64,000 bases of DNA, taken from contig CAWCEV010000006.1 of assembly GCA_963794655.1 (NCBI GenBank), forward strand, positions 1,240,001 to 1,304,000, in the 5' to 3' direction. Of the stretch, positions 1 to 8,731 are shown piece by piece. The notes under the pieces are model-generated. The model was not told the DNA's origin and did no database searches. It worked only from the letters and a program-made list of their open reading frames with translations. The DNA is from Roseiarcus sp963794655 (GTDB lineage: Bacteria > Pseudomonadota > Alphaproteobacteria > Rhizobiales > Beijerinckiaceae). The translations under genes and the position numbers were made by a program. Every line of letters begins with the position of its first letter. The first letter of the stretch is position 1.

Positions 1-906
1 TCGACACAGGTGAAAGAGGACATTTCAGACGTCGTATTCAAGGCGACCGGGCTTGGCAGGGATGACGCTCCGTTCAGCCTCAGCGGGCGATCGGACAAGG
101 CGCTGGTTGGTGTCGGCGTGGATGGCTTCAGAAGCCGCCGAGCGTTCGACCTGTGGGGCTTGCTCGCTTCTCACCCGGGGCGCGCGGATCTTGCCGCCCA
201 CGAGGGGGAGTTCAAGGCAATGCTGAAGGATCTGGCGGCCCCCGGCCTCAAGCTCGCCGAGGGGATCGAGGCGCAGAAGATGCTGGTTGAAGCGCCCGTC
301 GGCGCGATCACGCTCGCGACCGCCAGATATCAGCTGGGCGCAGCCAACGCGGGGCCGCAGAGCGCAATCACGCTCGGCGTCTCGGCTGAAGGCCTGAGCC
401 TGCCGGTTGGGCTCATTCCGCCCGAAGCCGCCGACCTGACGCCCTCGAAGGTTGACGTGACCGCGACGCTCAAGGGCATCGATCTTGCCGCGGCGGCGAA
501 CACATGGATCGACGCCCTCAATCTCAAGGGCGACGGCGAACTGATGACCGACCAGGACGCCGACAAGGTCGAGGCGGCCTTGCTGAGCGCCGGTCCGATC
601 CGGATCGAGATTGCCCCGTCGCACCTCATCGCCCCGGCGGTCGACGCGGACTTCAGCGGCGTCGTCCGCATGGATCACGGCAAGCCCGATGTCGCCATGA
701 CCGTGCATATGCGCGGCTTCGACAAGACGATGGCGGCGGTCAAGGCGCTCGGCCCGGACGTCGCGGCCAAGGTCATGCCCCCGCTCGCGCTGGCCAAGGG
801 GCTCGCCAAGAGCGAAAGCGACGGCAGCCTGAGCTGGCTGGTCGAACTCACGCCCGACCGGTCGATGATGGTCAACGGCATCCCGTTCGGCAAGGCGCCG
901 GACTGA
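1..906 (+). CDS. DUF2125-like protein, 5' end outside window
   Basis: The reading frame is open at the window's left edge, so only the C-terminal ~301 residues are seen; no start can be assigned (the first in-frame candidate, GTG at 10, is probably internal). The visible part is an alternating beta-rich sequence with many Gly/Ala/Asp turns and no membrane segment. It ends in NGIPFGKAPD before the stop. The style and length fit the DUF2125 family of Hyphomicrobiales, which are periplasmic or membrane-anchored proteins of unknown function. The family call rests on overall resemblance rather than a catalytic motif. No gene follows on the same strand, so it is the last gene of whatever unit it belongs to. 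Confidence 0.6.
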   Translation, partial: STQVKEDISDVVFKATGLGRDDAPFSLSGRSDKALVGVGVDGFRSRRAFDLWGLLASHPGRADLAAHEGEFKAMLKDLAAPGLKLAEGIEAQKMLVEAPVGAITLATARYQLGAANAGPQSAITLGVSAEGLSLPVGLIPPEAADLTPSKVDVTATLKGIDLAAAANTWIDALNLKGDGELMTDQDADKVEAALLSAGPIRIEIAPSHLIAPAVDADFSGVVRMDHGKPDVAMTVHMRGFDKTMAAVKALGPDVAAKVMPPLALAKGLAKSESDGSLSWLVELTPDRSMMVNGIPFGKAPD

Positions 907-1181
907 GCCGTTCGCAGCCGCTCGCCGTGGAAGGATTGCGAAACCGCCAGAAGGAAATCAAAGGCCAGCCCGGAAGGAAAGCCAAACCTGGCGGAAGGAA
1001 AACCGAGCCGATGGAAGGGAATTCCAAATTGGCCCTAGGTTCCTTTACTCACGATATTTCAATATCTTAAACCTATCGACTTCCTCGCCGCGCAGCTCAA
1101 GGGCCGCGTCGGCTGCCTCGAGCCCTTGTGCGATCTTCCCGGCGGCGCCGCTCCGCTGTCGCGGGACCTCAGACGCAATAA
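907..1181. other. intergenic stretch with GGAAGGA-type purine repeats
   Basis: No gene is visible between the stop at 906 and the palindromic element that starts at 1182. Between about 930 and 1020 the sequence GAAGGA recurs five times at 20-30 base intervals. This could be chance or a decayed repeat. No strong hairpin-plus-T-run terminator was seen. Confidence 0.4.
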
Positions 1182-1324
1182 AGCATGGCGCTTTTAGACC
1201 GCACCGTCGCCGTCATCGCGAGGAGCCCAAAGGGCGACGTGGCGATCCAGGACGTCGAGCGCCTACGACCCGTGGATCGCCACGTCGCTTCGCTCCTCGC
1301 GATGACGTCCGAACGCGCCATGCT
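1182..1324. repeat. palindromic intergenic repeat (REP/MITE-like)
   Basis: Two nested inverted repeats are visible. The outer arms are AGCATGGCGC at 1182-1191 and GCGCCATGCT at 1315-1324. The inner arms run 1211-1249 and 1273-1307 and begin with CGTCATCGCGAGGAGC, reading back as its complement. The right inner arm lacks about four bases of the left. The central loop is about 24 bp. The ends resemble the CGTCATTGCGAGGAGC-type extragenic palindromes that are dispersed in many proteobacterial genomes. The element lies between convergent genes (DUF2125-like and the large cyclase), a usual place for such repeats and possibly a transcription barrier for both. No transposase lies inside it. Confidence 0.75.
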
Positions 1325-1378
1325 CTAGCATGAACTTCTGCTTATCGCAAGAAGTTGCCGCGTGTTCTCTTTTTCGCC

Positions 1379-4300
1379 TCAGTTAGCCGCGCCGGCGCGC
1401 GCCTGCTCGCCCCGGCGCAAAGGCGCGGGCAAGCCCGAAAGCAGCGCCTCGGCCTCCTCGATCTCGGGCATTTCGGGGGTGGGCGAAAAGCCCTCGAGCG
1501 CCGGCGCGAGGATGGCGCGCACGTCGCCCCGGCGGCCCATGGAGCGATAGAGCTTGGCGAGCGCGAGGGAGGCGAGACAGGCGTAGCCCCGCGCCCCCTG
1601 TCCCCTCGCAACGGCAATGGCGGTATGGAAGGCCTCCTCTGCCGGCGCCTTGAGACCCGCAGCCAGCAGGATTTCGCCGCGTAATCGATGGAGATAGGGG
1701 TCGGTGTAATGCTCCCCTGTCTCCTCCGCGAAGGAGAATCCGGCGTCGATCGCCGTGAGCGCGCTATCGAGATCGGGCCGCATCGCCTCAAGCTCGGCGA
1801 GCAGGCCGTAAAACGACGGCGCGCCGCTTCGGTTGCCCTGCGCCAGATAGGCTTCCAGGGCTTCCTTGAGCCCGATCGCGCCGGCCTCCGGATCGCCGTC
1901 CCTGCCATAAGCCCAATGGGCGTACACCTCGCCGAGGTCGGCGTACGTCTTCAGGTTATGCTCGTGCGTCAGGGCGCGCAGCGATTCCACGGCGATCCGC
2001 GCCGCGCGGCCGTCGCCGCGACGGGACTCGATGACCGTCCTGAAAAACAGCGCGCTCGCGATCGATGCGGGATGACCCAGCTCATTGGCGCAACGGGCCG
2101 ACTCGTCGATGAGCCGGCGCGCGTGCTCGAACTCGCCCAGGTGCCACTCTGTCAACGCCAGGAAGTTCGTGGCGCTGACCCTGGTGTCATTGCCGAACCG
2201 GAACAGCGCATCCCGGTCGCGCTCGTGGACATATTCGCTCAAGGCGCGGTCGAGAGCCTTTCGCGCTTCCTGCAAGTCGCCGATCAGCAGCGACACGAAC
2301 CCCAGAACCCGCCGAGCGACGCCGGCTTCCATCGGGCGACGTTCGGCCTCCGCTTCGCGGACGAAGGCTTCAGCTTCCGCGCGCGCCTGGCGGTGTTCGC
2401 CGCGCATGAAGCGCCTCAGGCTTTCGCCATAGTGGGCGACAAAGCGCGGCGTCGCTTCTTCCGCCGGTCCGGCGAGTTTGCTGGCGCGCGCGTAGGCTGC
2501 GCTCATTTCGTCGGCGGCAAAACCTTTCGACCACATCGCGGCGTGACCGTAGTCGGTATGCAGCTTCAGCCGCCGCTCCGAAAGGGCCCGGTCTTTCGCC
2601 TCGCGGCCCGGGGATTTGCGTTCTGCCTCATCCGCCATGGCGATCGCCTTGCCGAGATGGGCGATCGCCTCCTTGAAGGCCGAACGGCGCAGAGCTTCGT
2701 AGCCGGCGTTGCCCCACCATTCGATTGCGAGATCATCGGCGCCTGCGGCGGTGAAATGATGGGCGATCGCTTCGGGTTCCGATCGCGCGGCGATGAGCGC
2801 CGCGGCCGCGCGCCGGTGCAACGTCTGGCGGCGGCTCTTGAGCAGGCTGTCGTAGGCCGCGTCCTTGATCAGCGCGTGCTTGAAGCGGTAGCTCGCCTCC
2901 GGCGGGACGCCGTCGGCGAAGAGAAGGTCGGCGTTGACCAGCGACGCGAGGGCGATCCTGAGCGAGGCCTCGTCGTATCCCCTCGAGGCGCCGCCGCCGA
3001 GGCCGCCCGTGTCGGGATGGACCGCGACGTCGCTGAGAAGACGGTACGAGAAGCTCCGCCCGAGGACCGCGCCGATCTGCGCGACTTCCCGCGCCGGCCC
3101 GACCCGGTCGAGACGCGCCGCCAGCGACTGCCGCAAGGTCGGCGGAATCGCTTTCGCGCCTCCCGCCTCGCCGCGCTCGAGAATGAGCCGCGTCACCTCT
3201 TCGATGAACAACGGCACGCCCCCGGCGCGTTCGCTCATCCGTTTGACCACGTCGGCCGATAGCGTCCGCTCCGAGATCAGCTCGGCGATCATGCGCTGCA
3301 CCTGGGTTTCGTCGAGGGGCGCGAGCGAAATGACCTTGTGATGCGGCCGGAGGCTCCAGGGCGGGCGGAATTCGGGTCGCGCGGTCGCCAGAATGAGCAG
3401 GGGCGCCTGCGCGCCGCGCTCGCTGAGCGCCTGAACGAGAGCGATCGACGTCGGATCGAACCACTGCAAATCTTCGAGGACGAGAACGATAGGCTGGACG
3501 GCAGCGCTGGCCAGCCCCCATTCGACCATCGCCGCCAATTGCTTGCGCGGGATCTCTTCCGACGAGAGGTTGGGCAGGCGGTCGCGCCGGACGGGCAAGT
3601 CGATGAGCGGCCCCAGCAGCGCGGCATGTTTGGCCGGATCGAGCTTGGCGTCGGCGAGCACCGATTCGAGTTCGGCGAGGCGCCGCTCCGGGGGAACCTC
3701 GGGGCCGCCAAATCTGGCGCGCGCCCAACCCAGCGCCGGATGGAGCGGAGTGTTCTGCAAGAGCTGCGAGGAACTCCATTCGATCCACGAGTGCGGCGTC
3801 TCGCCGAAATGCCCGCGGAACTCCTCGATGAGCCGCGACTTGCCGATGCCGGGATCGCCGACGATCAGAACGAACTGCCCGTTTCCTGCAAGAGTTCGCT
3901 CCCACGCGCGAGCCAGGGCGCCGAGGTCTTCCTCGCGCCCGATGAAAGGGGTGAGAACCCGGGCGCCTTTCCGGCGATGCGCCCCGCTCACGCGCACGAC
4001 GCGATAGAGCGCGACCGGCGCCGCGACGCCTTTCAGCCGCTGCACGCCTTTTTCCTCGACGAGGAACAGCCCGGCGACCTGACGCTGCACGGTCGCGGTG
4101 ACGAGCACCGTCCCGGGCTCCGCGGCGGTCTGGACGCGGGCGGCGATGTTGGGCGCTTCGCCGAAGACTTCGCCGGCGCCGTCGGTCACGACGGGTCCGC
4201 TTTCGATGCCGATGCGGACCGCGAGCTGCGGCGCGCCGGCCGTCGCGTTGCGCGCGTTCAAGTCGGCGACCGCCCGCTGGACCCTGAGCGCAGCCAGGAC

Positions 4301-4774
4301 GGCGCGCTCGGCGTCGTTCTCCTGCGCCTGCGGATAGCCGAAGTGCGCCATCAGCCCGTCGCCCAGTCTTTTCAGGACATGTCCGCCGAGGCCGACCACA
4401 GCCTTGGACGCCTCGTCGAGATAGGCGTTGACGAGGTTGCGCCAGTCCTCCGGGTCGAGAGCGGCGGCAAGCTCGGTCGAACCGACAAGGTCGCAGAACA
4501 TCACCGTGATCGGGCGCCGCTCGGCCAGATCCGGCGTCGCGAAGGACTGCGGCGGCTTGGCGGGCGCAGGCCGAGCCGGGGCAGGCGTGACTTTGCTTGC
4601 GTCCCGTTCGCGCATGGCCTTGAGCAGCCGTCGGCGGTCGCCAAGCTTGACTCCGAGCTCATTGAGATCGCGATCGGTGAGATCGGCGAACACGTCGAAG
4701 TCTATCCTGTTGTCCCGAAACGCCTCCTCGTACTGGCCGAGGCCGAGACTGCGGAGCCACTCGCCGACATTCAT
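1379..4774 (-). CDS. SAM domain-adenylate cyclase-AAA ATPase-TPR regulator
   Basis: The 1131-residue protein has a SAM domain at ~1-60 (WLRSLGLGQYEEAF start). A class III nucleotide cyclase domain follows at ~85-260, with metal-binding Asp in FCDLVGS and LGDGL and the NIAARVQ segment that carries catalytic Asn/Arg. Next is a STAND/AAA-type ATPase with Walker A VGDPGIGKS near 305 and a Walker B-like VLVLEDLQW. A long helical TPR-like region runs from ~650 to the end. This layout is known from soluble multidomain cyclases of alphaproteobacteria, which are thought to couple a partner or ligand sensed by the TPR/ATPase part to cAMP synthesis. It is cytosolic, with no membrane segments. It is probably a single-gene unit; dsbB ends 72 bases before its start codon on the same strand. 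The signal sensed is unknown. Confidence 0.88.
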   Translation of the reverse strand: MNVGEWLRSLGLGQYEEAFRDNRIDFDVFADLTDRDLNELGVKLGDRRRLLKAMRERDASKVTPAPARPAPAKPPQSFATPDLAERRPITVMFCDLVGSTELAAALDPEDWRNLVNAYLDEASKAVVGLGGHVLKRLGDGLMAHFGYPQAQENDAERAVLAALRVQRAVADLNARNATAGAPQLAVRIGIESGPVVTDGAGEVFGEAPNIAARVQTAAEPGTVLVTATVQRQVAGLFLVEEKGVQRLKGVAAPVALYRVVRVSGAHRRKGARVLTPFIGREEDLGALARAWERTLAGNGQFVLIVGDPGIGKSRLIEEFRGHFGETPHSWIEWSSSQLLQNTPLHPALGWARARFGGPEVPPERRLAELESVLADAKLDPAKHAALLGPLIDLPVRRDRLPNLSSEEIPRKQLAAMVEWGLASAAVQPIVLVLEDLQWFDPTSIALVQALSERGAQAPLLILATARPEFRPPWSLRPHHKVISLAPLDETQVQRMIAELISERTLSADVVKRMSERAGGVPLFIEEVTRLILERGEAGGAKAIPPTLRQSLAARLDRVGPAREVAQIGAVLGRSFSYRLLSDVAVHPDTGGLGGGASRGYDEASLRIALASLVNADLLFADGVPPEASYRFKHALIKDAAYDSLLKSRRQTLHRRAAAALIAARSEPEAIAHHFTAAGADDLAIEWWGNAGYEALRRSAFKEAIAHLGKAIAMADEAERKSPGREAKDRALSERRLKLHTDYGHAAMWSKGFAADEMSAAYARASKLAGPAEEATPRFVAHYGESLRRFMRGEHRQARAEAEAFVREAEAERRPMEAGVARRVLGFVSLLIGDLQEARKALDRALSEYVHERDRDALFRFGNDTRVSATNFLALTEWHLGEFEHARRLIDESARCANELGHPASIASALFFRTVIESRRGDGRAARIAVESLRALTHEHNLKTYADLGEVYAHWAYGRDGDPEAGAIGLKEALEAYLAQGNRSGAPSFYGLLAELEAMRPDLDSALTAIDAGFSFAEETGEHYTDPYLHRLRGEILLAAGLKAPAEEAFHTAIAVARGQGARGYACLASLALAKLYRSMGRRGDVRAILAPALEGFSPTPEMPEIEEAEALLSGLPAPLRRGEQARAGAAN

Positions 4775-4846
4775 GAACGCGCTAAAGCCTCCGAAACCCT
4801 GTTCTCCGCAATGGGGAATATCGCCTAGACGCCGGCCTTCACGGCT

Positions 4847-5386
4847 TCAAAGCCGGGCGGCGACCGCCGCGTAGACCGCGAGCGTGGCGCTGGCCAGAAC
4901 GTTCCACCCGGCGAGCGACAGTCCGGCGATGCGCAGCTGGACTTCGTCGCAGCGCACGACCTTGACCGAATCGAGCGCCTTCGCGAGGTCGTTGACGTCG
5001 AGCGAGCCGGTCAGGCCGCCGGTGCAGGCGGTCGGTCCCGCCCACCAGTGGTATTCAACCCCGGTGTGGTAAGCCGCGAGCACGGCGTTGGCGGCGAAAA
5101 CCGCCGCGAGCAGCAGGAACCCGGCCCGCGCAAGCCCAATAGCCCGTCGAGAGACGGGCGTCCTTCCGGACGCCCTATGGGCAAAGCGGCTGGCGGCGAA
5201 GGCGGTCAGGAGCGCGAGCGGCGCGGCGGCGTAGAAGGCGTAGCGCTGGGTCAGGCAAAGTTCGCAAGGCTGATAGCCGAACGCCTGAAGGATCCAGACC
5301 GCCGCGAGGATGGCGACCGAGAGGGCGGCGATGGTGATCGCCCTCGCGGATTGCGAGGGCGGGAAGGCAAACTCCGCGAGCGTCAT
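4847..5386 (-). CDS. dsbB: disulfide bond formation protein B
   Basis: This 179-residue, four-helix inner-membrane protein would reoxidise a periplasmic DsbA-type thiol oxidase and pass electrons to quinone. The first redox pair is visible as CELC near residues 41-44. A second pair is formed by the Cys in TACTGG and the Cys in VVRCDEVQ, in the periplasmic loop before the last helix. The closing motif around the second pair (CDEVQ then SLAGWN) is typical of the alphaproteobacterial DsbB/DsbI branch. It begins 13 bases after the DedA-type gene on the same strand and is probably co-transcribed with it. Length is normal for the family. Confidence 0.9.
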   Translation of the reverse strand: MTLAEFAFPPSQSARAITIAALSVAILAAVWILQAFGYQPCELCLTQRYAFYAAAPLALLTAFAASRFAHRASGRTPVSRRAIGLARAGFLLLAAVFAANAVLAAYHTGVEYHWWAGPTACTGGLTGSLDVNDLAKALDSVKVVRCDEVQLRIAGLSLAGWNVLASATLAVYAAVAARL

Positions 5387-5399
5387 TCGTGAGGACCTG

Positions 5400-5981
5400 T
5401 CAGAGGACCTTGATCGCGATCACGAAGCCGGCGACCACGAGCGCGACAAATGCGCCGAGAACCGCGGCGAAATTGCGTTCCATCGCCGCGCGCAGCGGCT
5501 CGCCGAACCAGCGCAGGACGCCCGCGACCATGAAGAACCGGGCCCCGCGCGTCACGACCGACAGGGCGACGAACAGCCAGAAATTATAGCCGAGCAGGCC
5601 GCTCACGATCGTCACCAGCTTATAGGGGATCGGGGTTGCGCCCTTGATCAGGATCACGAGCCATCCCCATCGGGCGTAGGTCTCTTTCAGCGCGTCCATC
5701 TTCGCGCCATAGCCGTAGAGGTTGATCAGCCACTGGCCGATCGTGTCATAGAGCAGGGCGCCGATCGCGTAGCCCAGCATCCCGCCGAGGACCGAGGCGA
5801 CCATGGCGATCAGCGCATAGCGCCACGCGCGCCCGGGATTGGCGAGCGCCATCGGGGCGAGCAGCACATCGGGGGGGAATGGAAAGAACGAGCTCTCGGC
5901 GAAGGCGACCGCCGCCAGAGCGGCTTCCGCCCGCGGGCCTTCGGCAAGCGTTCTCAGGCGTGGGTAAAGCGAATCGAACAT
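5400..5981 (-). CDS. DedA/YqaA-type membrane protein
   Basis: The frame stays open far upstream through the tRNA, but the ATG at 5979-5981 (MFDSLYPRLR) is taken as the start because everything before it is low-complexity Arg-rich translation. The product is 193 residues with about five hydrophobic segments. It has a SNARE-associated/DedA (VTT) core, with the FFPFPPDVLLAPM segment after the first helix and the KGATPIPYKLVT segment, where conserved Gly and Pro form the re-entrant loop. Members of the family act in lipid or proton-linked transport and envelope homeostasis. The exact substrate cannot be read. It lies directly upstream of dsbB, an arrangement that suggests shared membrane housekeeping expression. 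Confidence 0.8.
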   Translation of the reverse strand: MFDSLYPRLRTLAEGPRAEAALAAVAFAESSFFPFPPDVLLAPMALANPGRAWRYALIAMVASVLGGMLGYAIGALLYDTIGQWLINLYGYGAKMDALKETYARWGWLVILIKGATPIPYKLVTIVSGLLGYNFWLFVALSVVTRGARFFMVAGVLRWFGEPLRAAMERNFAAVLGAFVALVVAGFVIAIKVL

Positions 5982-6159
5982 TTGCCGAGCCCGGGTTTGT
6001 GCAGCGCACCATCCTAAGCGACCGCGACGGCGGCGTCCATGTGGCGCAGTGGCCGCGCTCGGCCGGGGCCTCGCGATCACGCCTCGATCAAGAGAGCGCG
6101 GCGCGCATTGACCCTCATCCGGCCCACGTTCTATATCCCGCCGTCCGCCTTCGGCGCGG

Positions 6160-6244
6160 GCCCCTATGGCGGAACTGGTAGACGCGTCCGACTCAAAATC
6201 GGATTCCGCAAGGAGTGCTGGTTCGATTCCGGCTAGGGGCACCA
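6160..6244 (+). tRNA. tRNA-Leu (anticodon CAA)
   Basis: An 85-base cloverleaf can be drawn: acceptor GCCCCTA pairs with TAGGGGC and an encoded ACCA follows. The D arm contains GGAACTGGTAGACGC. The anticodon stem TCCGA/TCGGA carries loop CTCAAAA, giving anticodon CAA (reads UUG). The long variable arm is the class II type expected of tRNA-Leu, and the T arm is GCTGG-TTCGATT-CCGGC. The gene is intact. Its 3' 15 bp are the left attachment core of the integrated element that follows. Confidence 0.95.
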
Positions 6245-7334
6245 AGACCGCTCAAAACCCCTGATTCTTCAAGAGCCATGTCGACGGTGCGGGACATAGG
6301 TGCGGGACTTTCCGTTCGCGCTTTCACCCTCTCCGCCGCCGCGAGCGACAACCGTTCCCGGTTTGCTGATCGAGTGTATAGGCTCGCCATCTGGCGCCCC
6401 GTCCATCCGTACTTAGCCGAAAGCTCGGCGTCACTGTAACCGTCCATCGCGTCCGCTGTCGCGGCGGCCTTCCGTAAGCCATGCGGCGACTTGCTCACGC
6501 CGGCTGCGAGCGCCCATGTGCGAAACATATTCGTGAAACCCTCTTTAACGAGAGGCTTGCCGCCGGCGCCGACGATGAAGGTCATGTCGCCGACTGGCCG
6601 GCCTCGATCGCGGCGGCGAGCGTTTCGGTGATCGCGATCGCGACGCGCTCGCCGGTCTTCTCAGTCGCGAAGCGGATCACGCCACCTCGAACATGTGGCG
6701 GACCGATGCGAACGGCGTCGCCACGCCGAAGGCCAGTCTCACGCAGGACTTCGAGCCCGACGCGCTGATGCCTTCCCAAAGGCCAGCGGGCGCGATAGGC
6801 CGCCACGTCTGCATCGGTCCAGACCGCAAAGCCCTCGGTCTCGACTGCCACAACCTTGACGCCATCGGTAGGATTGGTGGTGACATATCCAGCTTCGAGC
6901 GCCCAAGCGAAAAACCCACGCAGCGCCTTGACGAACATTCCCGCCGCTGCGGGAGTGGCGGCGCGCTTGTCGCGACCGGCGGCGATGTCGCCTCGTTTCC
7001 AGTCGCGGAGCTTCGAGTTGCCAAGGGCGGCCTCGATATGTTTAAAGATGTTGCTTCGCTGGCGTTGCGTGGCGGGCGATAGGGCGGCCCATGCCTGCGA
7101 CTGCCGATAGAGCGCCAGCGCCCAAGAGAACGTCCCATGAGCGCGACCTTGACGAGCAGGGCGGGCGCCCATGAGCGCGGAGTGATAGGCCGCGGTGAAC
7201 TCGACCGAACCGAACTCGCCCGGCATACGGACGCGAGCGCCCTTGCCACGCCGGAAATACCAGACGGGCCGCTTGTGACGAGTGATCTCATGGTGAAGGA
7301 ACGGCGGAAGCTTGCGGGGCATGGCGGCCATCAA
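6193..7334 (-). pseudogene. tyrosine-type site-specific integrase, frameshifted
   Basis: Two overlapping frames together make one ~380-residue phage integrase. The first (start 7334 or an internal ATG shortly after, to 6582) carries the SAM-like DNA-binding region and the first catalytic Arg in ETGLRRGD. The second (6585 to 6193) carries HGLRK (His-x-x-Arg) and the nucleophile Tyr in ASLYTR. They meet at 6582-6585, where a TGA and an ATG overlap; one missing base would restore a continuous frame. The second frame reads into the tRNA gene before it stops, so its last ~17 residues come from the attachment region. It normally would drive integration and excision at tRNA-Leu. Programmed frameshifting or assembly error cannot be excluded. 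Confidence 0.8.
6230..6244 (+). other. left attachment core (attL) in tRNA 3' end
   Basis: The 15 bp CGGCTAGGGGCACCA is identical to 23181-23195. Bases on either side differ between the two copies, which delimits the core. It covers the end of the T arm, the 3' acceptor strand and CCA, the usual target of tyrosine integrases. Confidence 0.8.
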
Positions 7335-7549
7335 GGCACGACTCCAAGCCCTCGCGCAAATCCACTGTCCGGCGCCGGTGGCGGTTCGCCCTGAAATAGG
7401 CGGATGACGTTGCCCTCGATTTCAACGCGCCAAGCCGGGCCAGCCGATTGCGCGGCGCGAACGGCGCGAGCGATGGCCGCTTGAGGGACCGCGACGACTC
7501 GACGGCTACGAGCTGGCGGATCGTTGTCGACAGCGAGACGGACGCTCAT
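7331..7549 (-). CDS. small island protein of unknown function
   Basis: A 72-residue product with no membrane segment. A basic N-terminal half (PPARSRRVVAVPQAAIARAVRAAQ) is followed by a short beta-like stretch, WRVEIEGNVIRLF. Its stop overlaps the integrase start by four bases (ATGA) and its own start overlaps the ParB-like gene's stop by four bases, so the three are translationally coupled. A small gene of this kind next to an integrase is common in rhizobial islands and could be an excision or regulatory factor. That role is inference only. Confidence 0.6.
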   Translation of the reverse strand: MSVRLAVDNDPPARSRRVVAVPQAAIARAVRAAQSAGPAWRVEIEGNVIRLFQGEPPPAPDSGFARGLGVVP

Positions 7550-8359
7550 GCGGCCTCGGGGAAAGCATTGGTCGTCCGACGCCTCGACCTCGACCGCGGC
7601 GAAGCCGGCACCGGGCCGGGGAGCGGAACAGATGCGGGGTCGAATCCGTCTTCCTCGATCTCTGCGATCGCAGCGCTTGCGATCTCTTTTATGATCGGGG
7701 GAGACACGGGATTGGCCGCGATCTCGCGCAAAGCAGCAACTGTGATCCCGAGCATTTCGGTGGCAAGGGACTGGCGCGCTTCCTCGAAAACGTCCAGCGC
7801 TCGCGGTAACGCGACCGGCGGTCTGTCTGCCCGATGAGGAGGAGCACGCACGGTTTGCGCCGCGGCCGAAACTGCCACGGCCCCCTGTTCGACGGCCCGA
7901 ATAAGCTCCTGATCGCCGCTGTCGAGGACTTCACGGGCGCGGCGCACGGAGCGCTCGCCGACGTTGAGAAGCGCTGCGGCCTGCGCGTGAGTTTCAACCG
8001 GCCAAATGGCCGCTTGATCAGAGCGTCTATCCCCTCCGTGCGTGAGCGTCGCCAGTCGCGCCCCGACCACCGCTCGCTGCGATGTGTCCAGATGTCGGCG
8101 GTGAAGGTTCGCAGACACGACGACCTTAATTAGCGCGCCGTCGCTCGCGTCGGTGACTTGCCACTCGATCGTGCGCGGATGCCTGCCCGCCCTCTGACAG
8201 GCGATGTACCCGGTGACGGCCATCAAGGATGCGACCATCTGGCGCGAGCAGGATGTCCTCGCGGAGACCGTTCACGCGGATGTCTTCGGTGAGGTTGACC
8301 AACTCCAACTCTGTCATCGACGGAAAGATGTCTGCGAGCGGATGAAATTGAAGTGTCAT
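7546..8359 (-). pseudogene. ParB-like nuclease/partition protein, frameshifted
   Basis: The N-terminal frame (8359 to 8126) begins FHPLADIFPSM and carries the ParB-box-like ILDGRHR. The C-terminal frame (entered near 8205, to 7546) continues as YIACQRAG, then VVSANLHRRHLDTSQRAVV, the ParB/Srx helix segment, then a helix-turn-helix region (HAQAAALLNVGERSVRRAREVL). The two are joined if one G of the GGG run near 8190-8200 is extra. Intact relatives are ~260-280-residue ParB N-domain proteins found on phages and islands, acting as DNA-binding regulators or partition-like factors. A basic, Arg/Pro-rich tail ends the protein. It may be a true decay product or a sequencing error in a G run. Confidence 0.7.
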
Positions 8360-8376
8360 GCCGTAAGAGTGCGGTG

Positions 8377-8394
8377 ACTTGCATTTCGTGGCAA
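8377..8394. promoter_or_regulatory. operator-like dyad, copy 1
   Basis: ACTTGCATTTCGTGGCAA lies 18-35 bases upstream of the ParB-like gene's start. It has the form TTGC-N8-GCAA on the minus strand. An almost identical 18-mer (17/18) is at 21821-21838 near the other end of the island. A shared imperfect palindrome at two sites inside one element suggests a binding site for an island-encoded regulator. Confidence 0.45.
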
Positions 8395-8488
8395 CTGTTT
8401 CTTAGACTCCAAGACCCTATCTGACATCGCCGGCTCACAACGCCCACAAGCCCGCCAGCGGCAGGCGCGGCGGCGGGTATCAATGCCT

Positions 8489-8731
8489 TCACCGCTCGCG
8501 AGACGGGCTTCCTGGGCCGTCCCTCTGGCTCGCGCTCGTGGGCGAAGCGCCATCGCATTGCAAGCAATTCAGTTCGGCTCCGATCCGGCTGGCGCGGCCT
8601 TCTGGTGTCAGTACCCACGGCCGCTCGACAAAGGGCGGCGCATGGCGGACGTGCTGCTCGTGGCCGCATTCAAGCTCGGCAACCCAATCGCCTTCGGCGT
8701 CGCTGTGGAAGCCAACAATTCGCCGCTTCAT
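8489..8731 (-). CDS. DUF3565 protein
   Basis: The 80-residue product starts MKRRIVGFHSDAEGDWVAEL and contains the family's hallmark CGH, RHAPPF, RPWVLTPEGR and LNCLQCD segments. The spaced Cys/His residues look like a metal site. DUF3565 proteins are short (about 65-75 residues) and of unknown function. The last ~20 residues here (Ser/Arg/Pro-rich) extend beyond the usual end. It lies between the integrase/ParB block and the outer-membrane/arginine deiminase cargo and has no co-oriented close neighbour, so it may be an independently acquired cargo gene. Confidence 0.75.
   Translation of the reverse strand: MKRRIVGFHSDAEGDWVAELECGHEQHVRHAPPFVERPWVLTPEGRASRIGAELNCLQCDGASPTSASQRDGPGSPSRER

Noticed and set aside
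6160..6244. Idea that integration destroyed the tRNA gene
   Set aside because: The left copy forms a complete cloverleaf with CCA, so the gene is restored.
5982..6245. N-terminal extension of the DedA-type gene through the tRNA
   Set aside because: Arg/Ser-rich translation that includes tRNA antisense; a good start exists at 5981.
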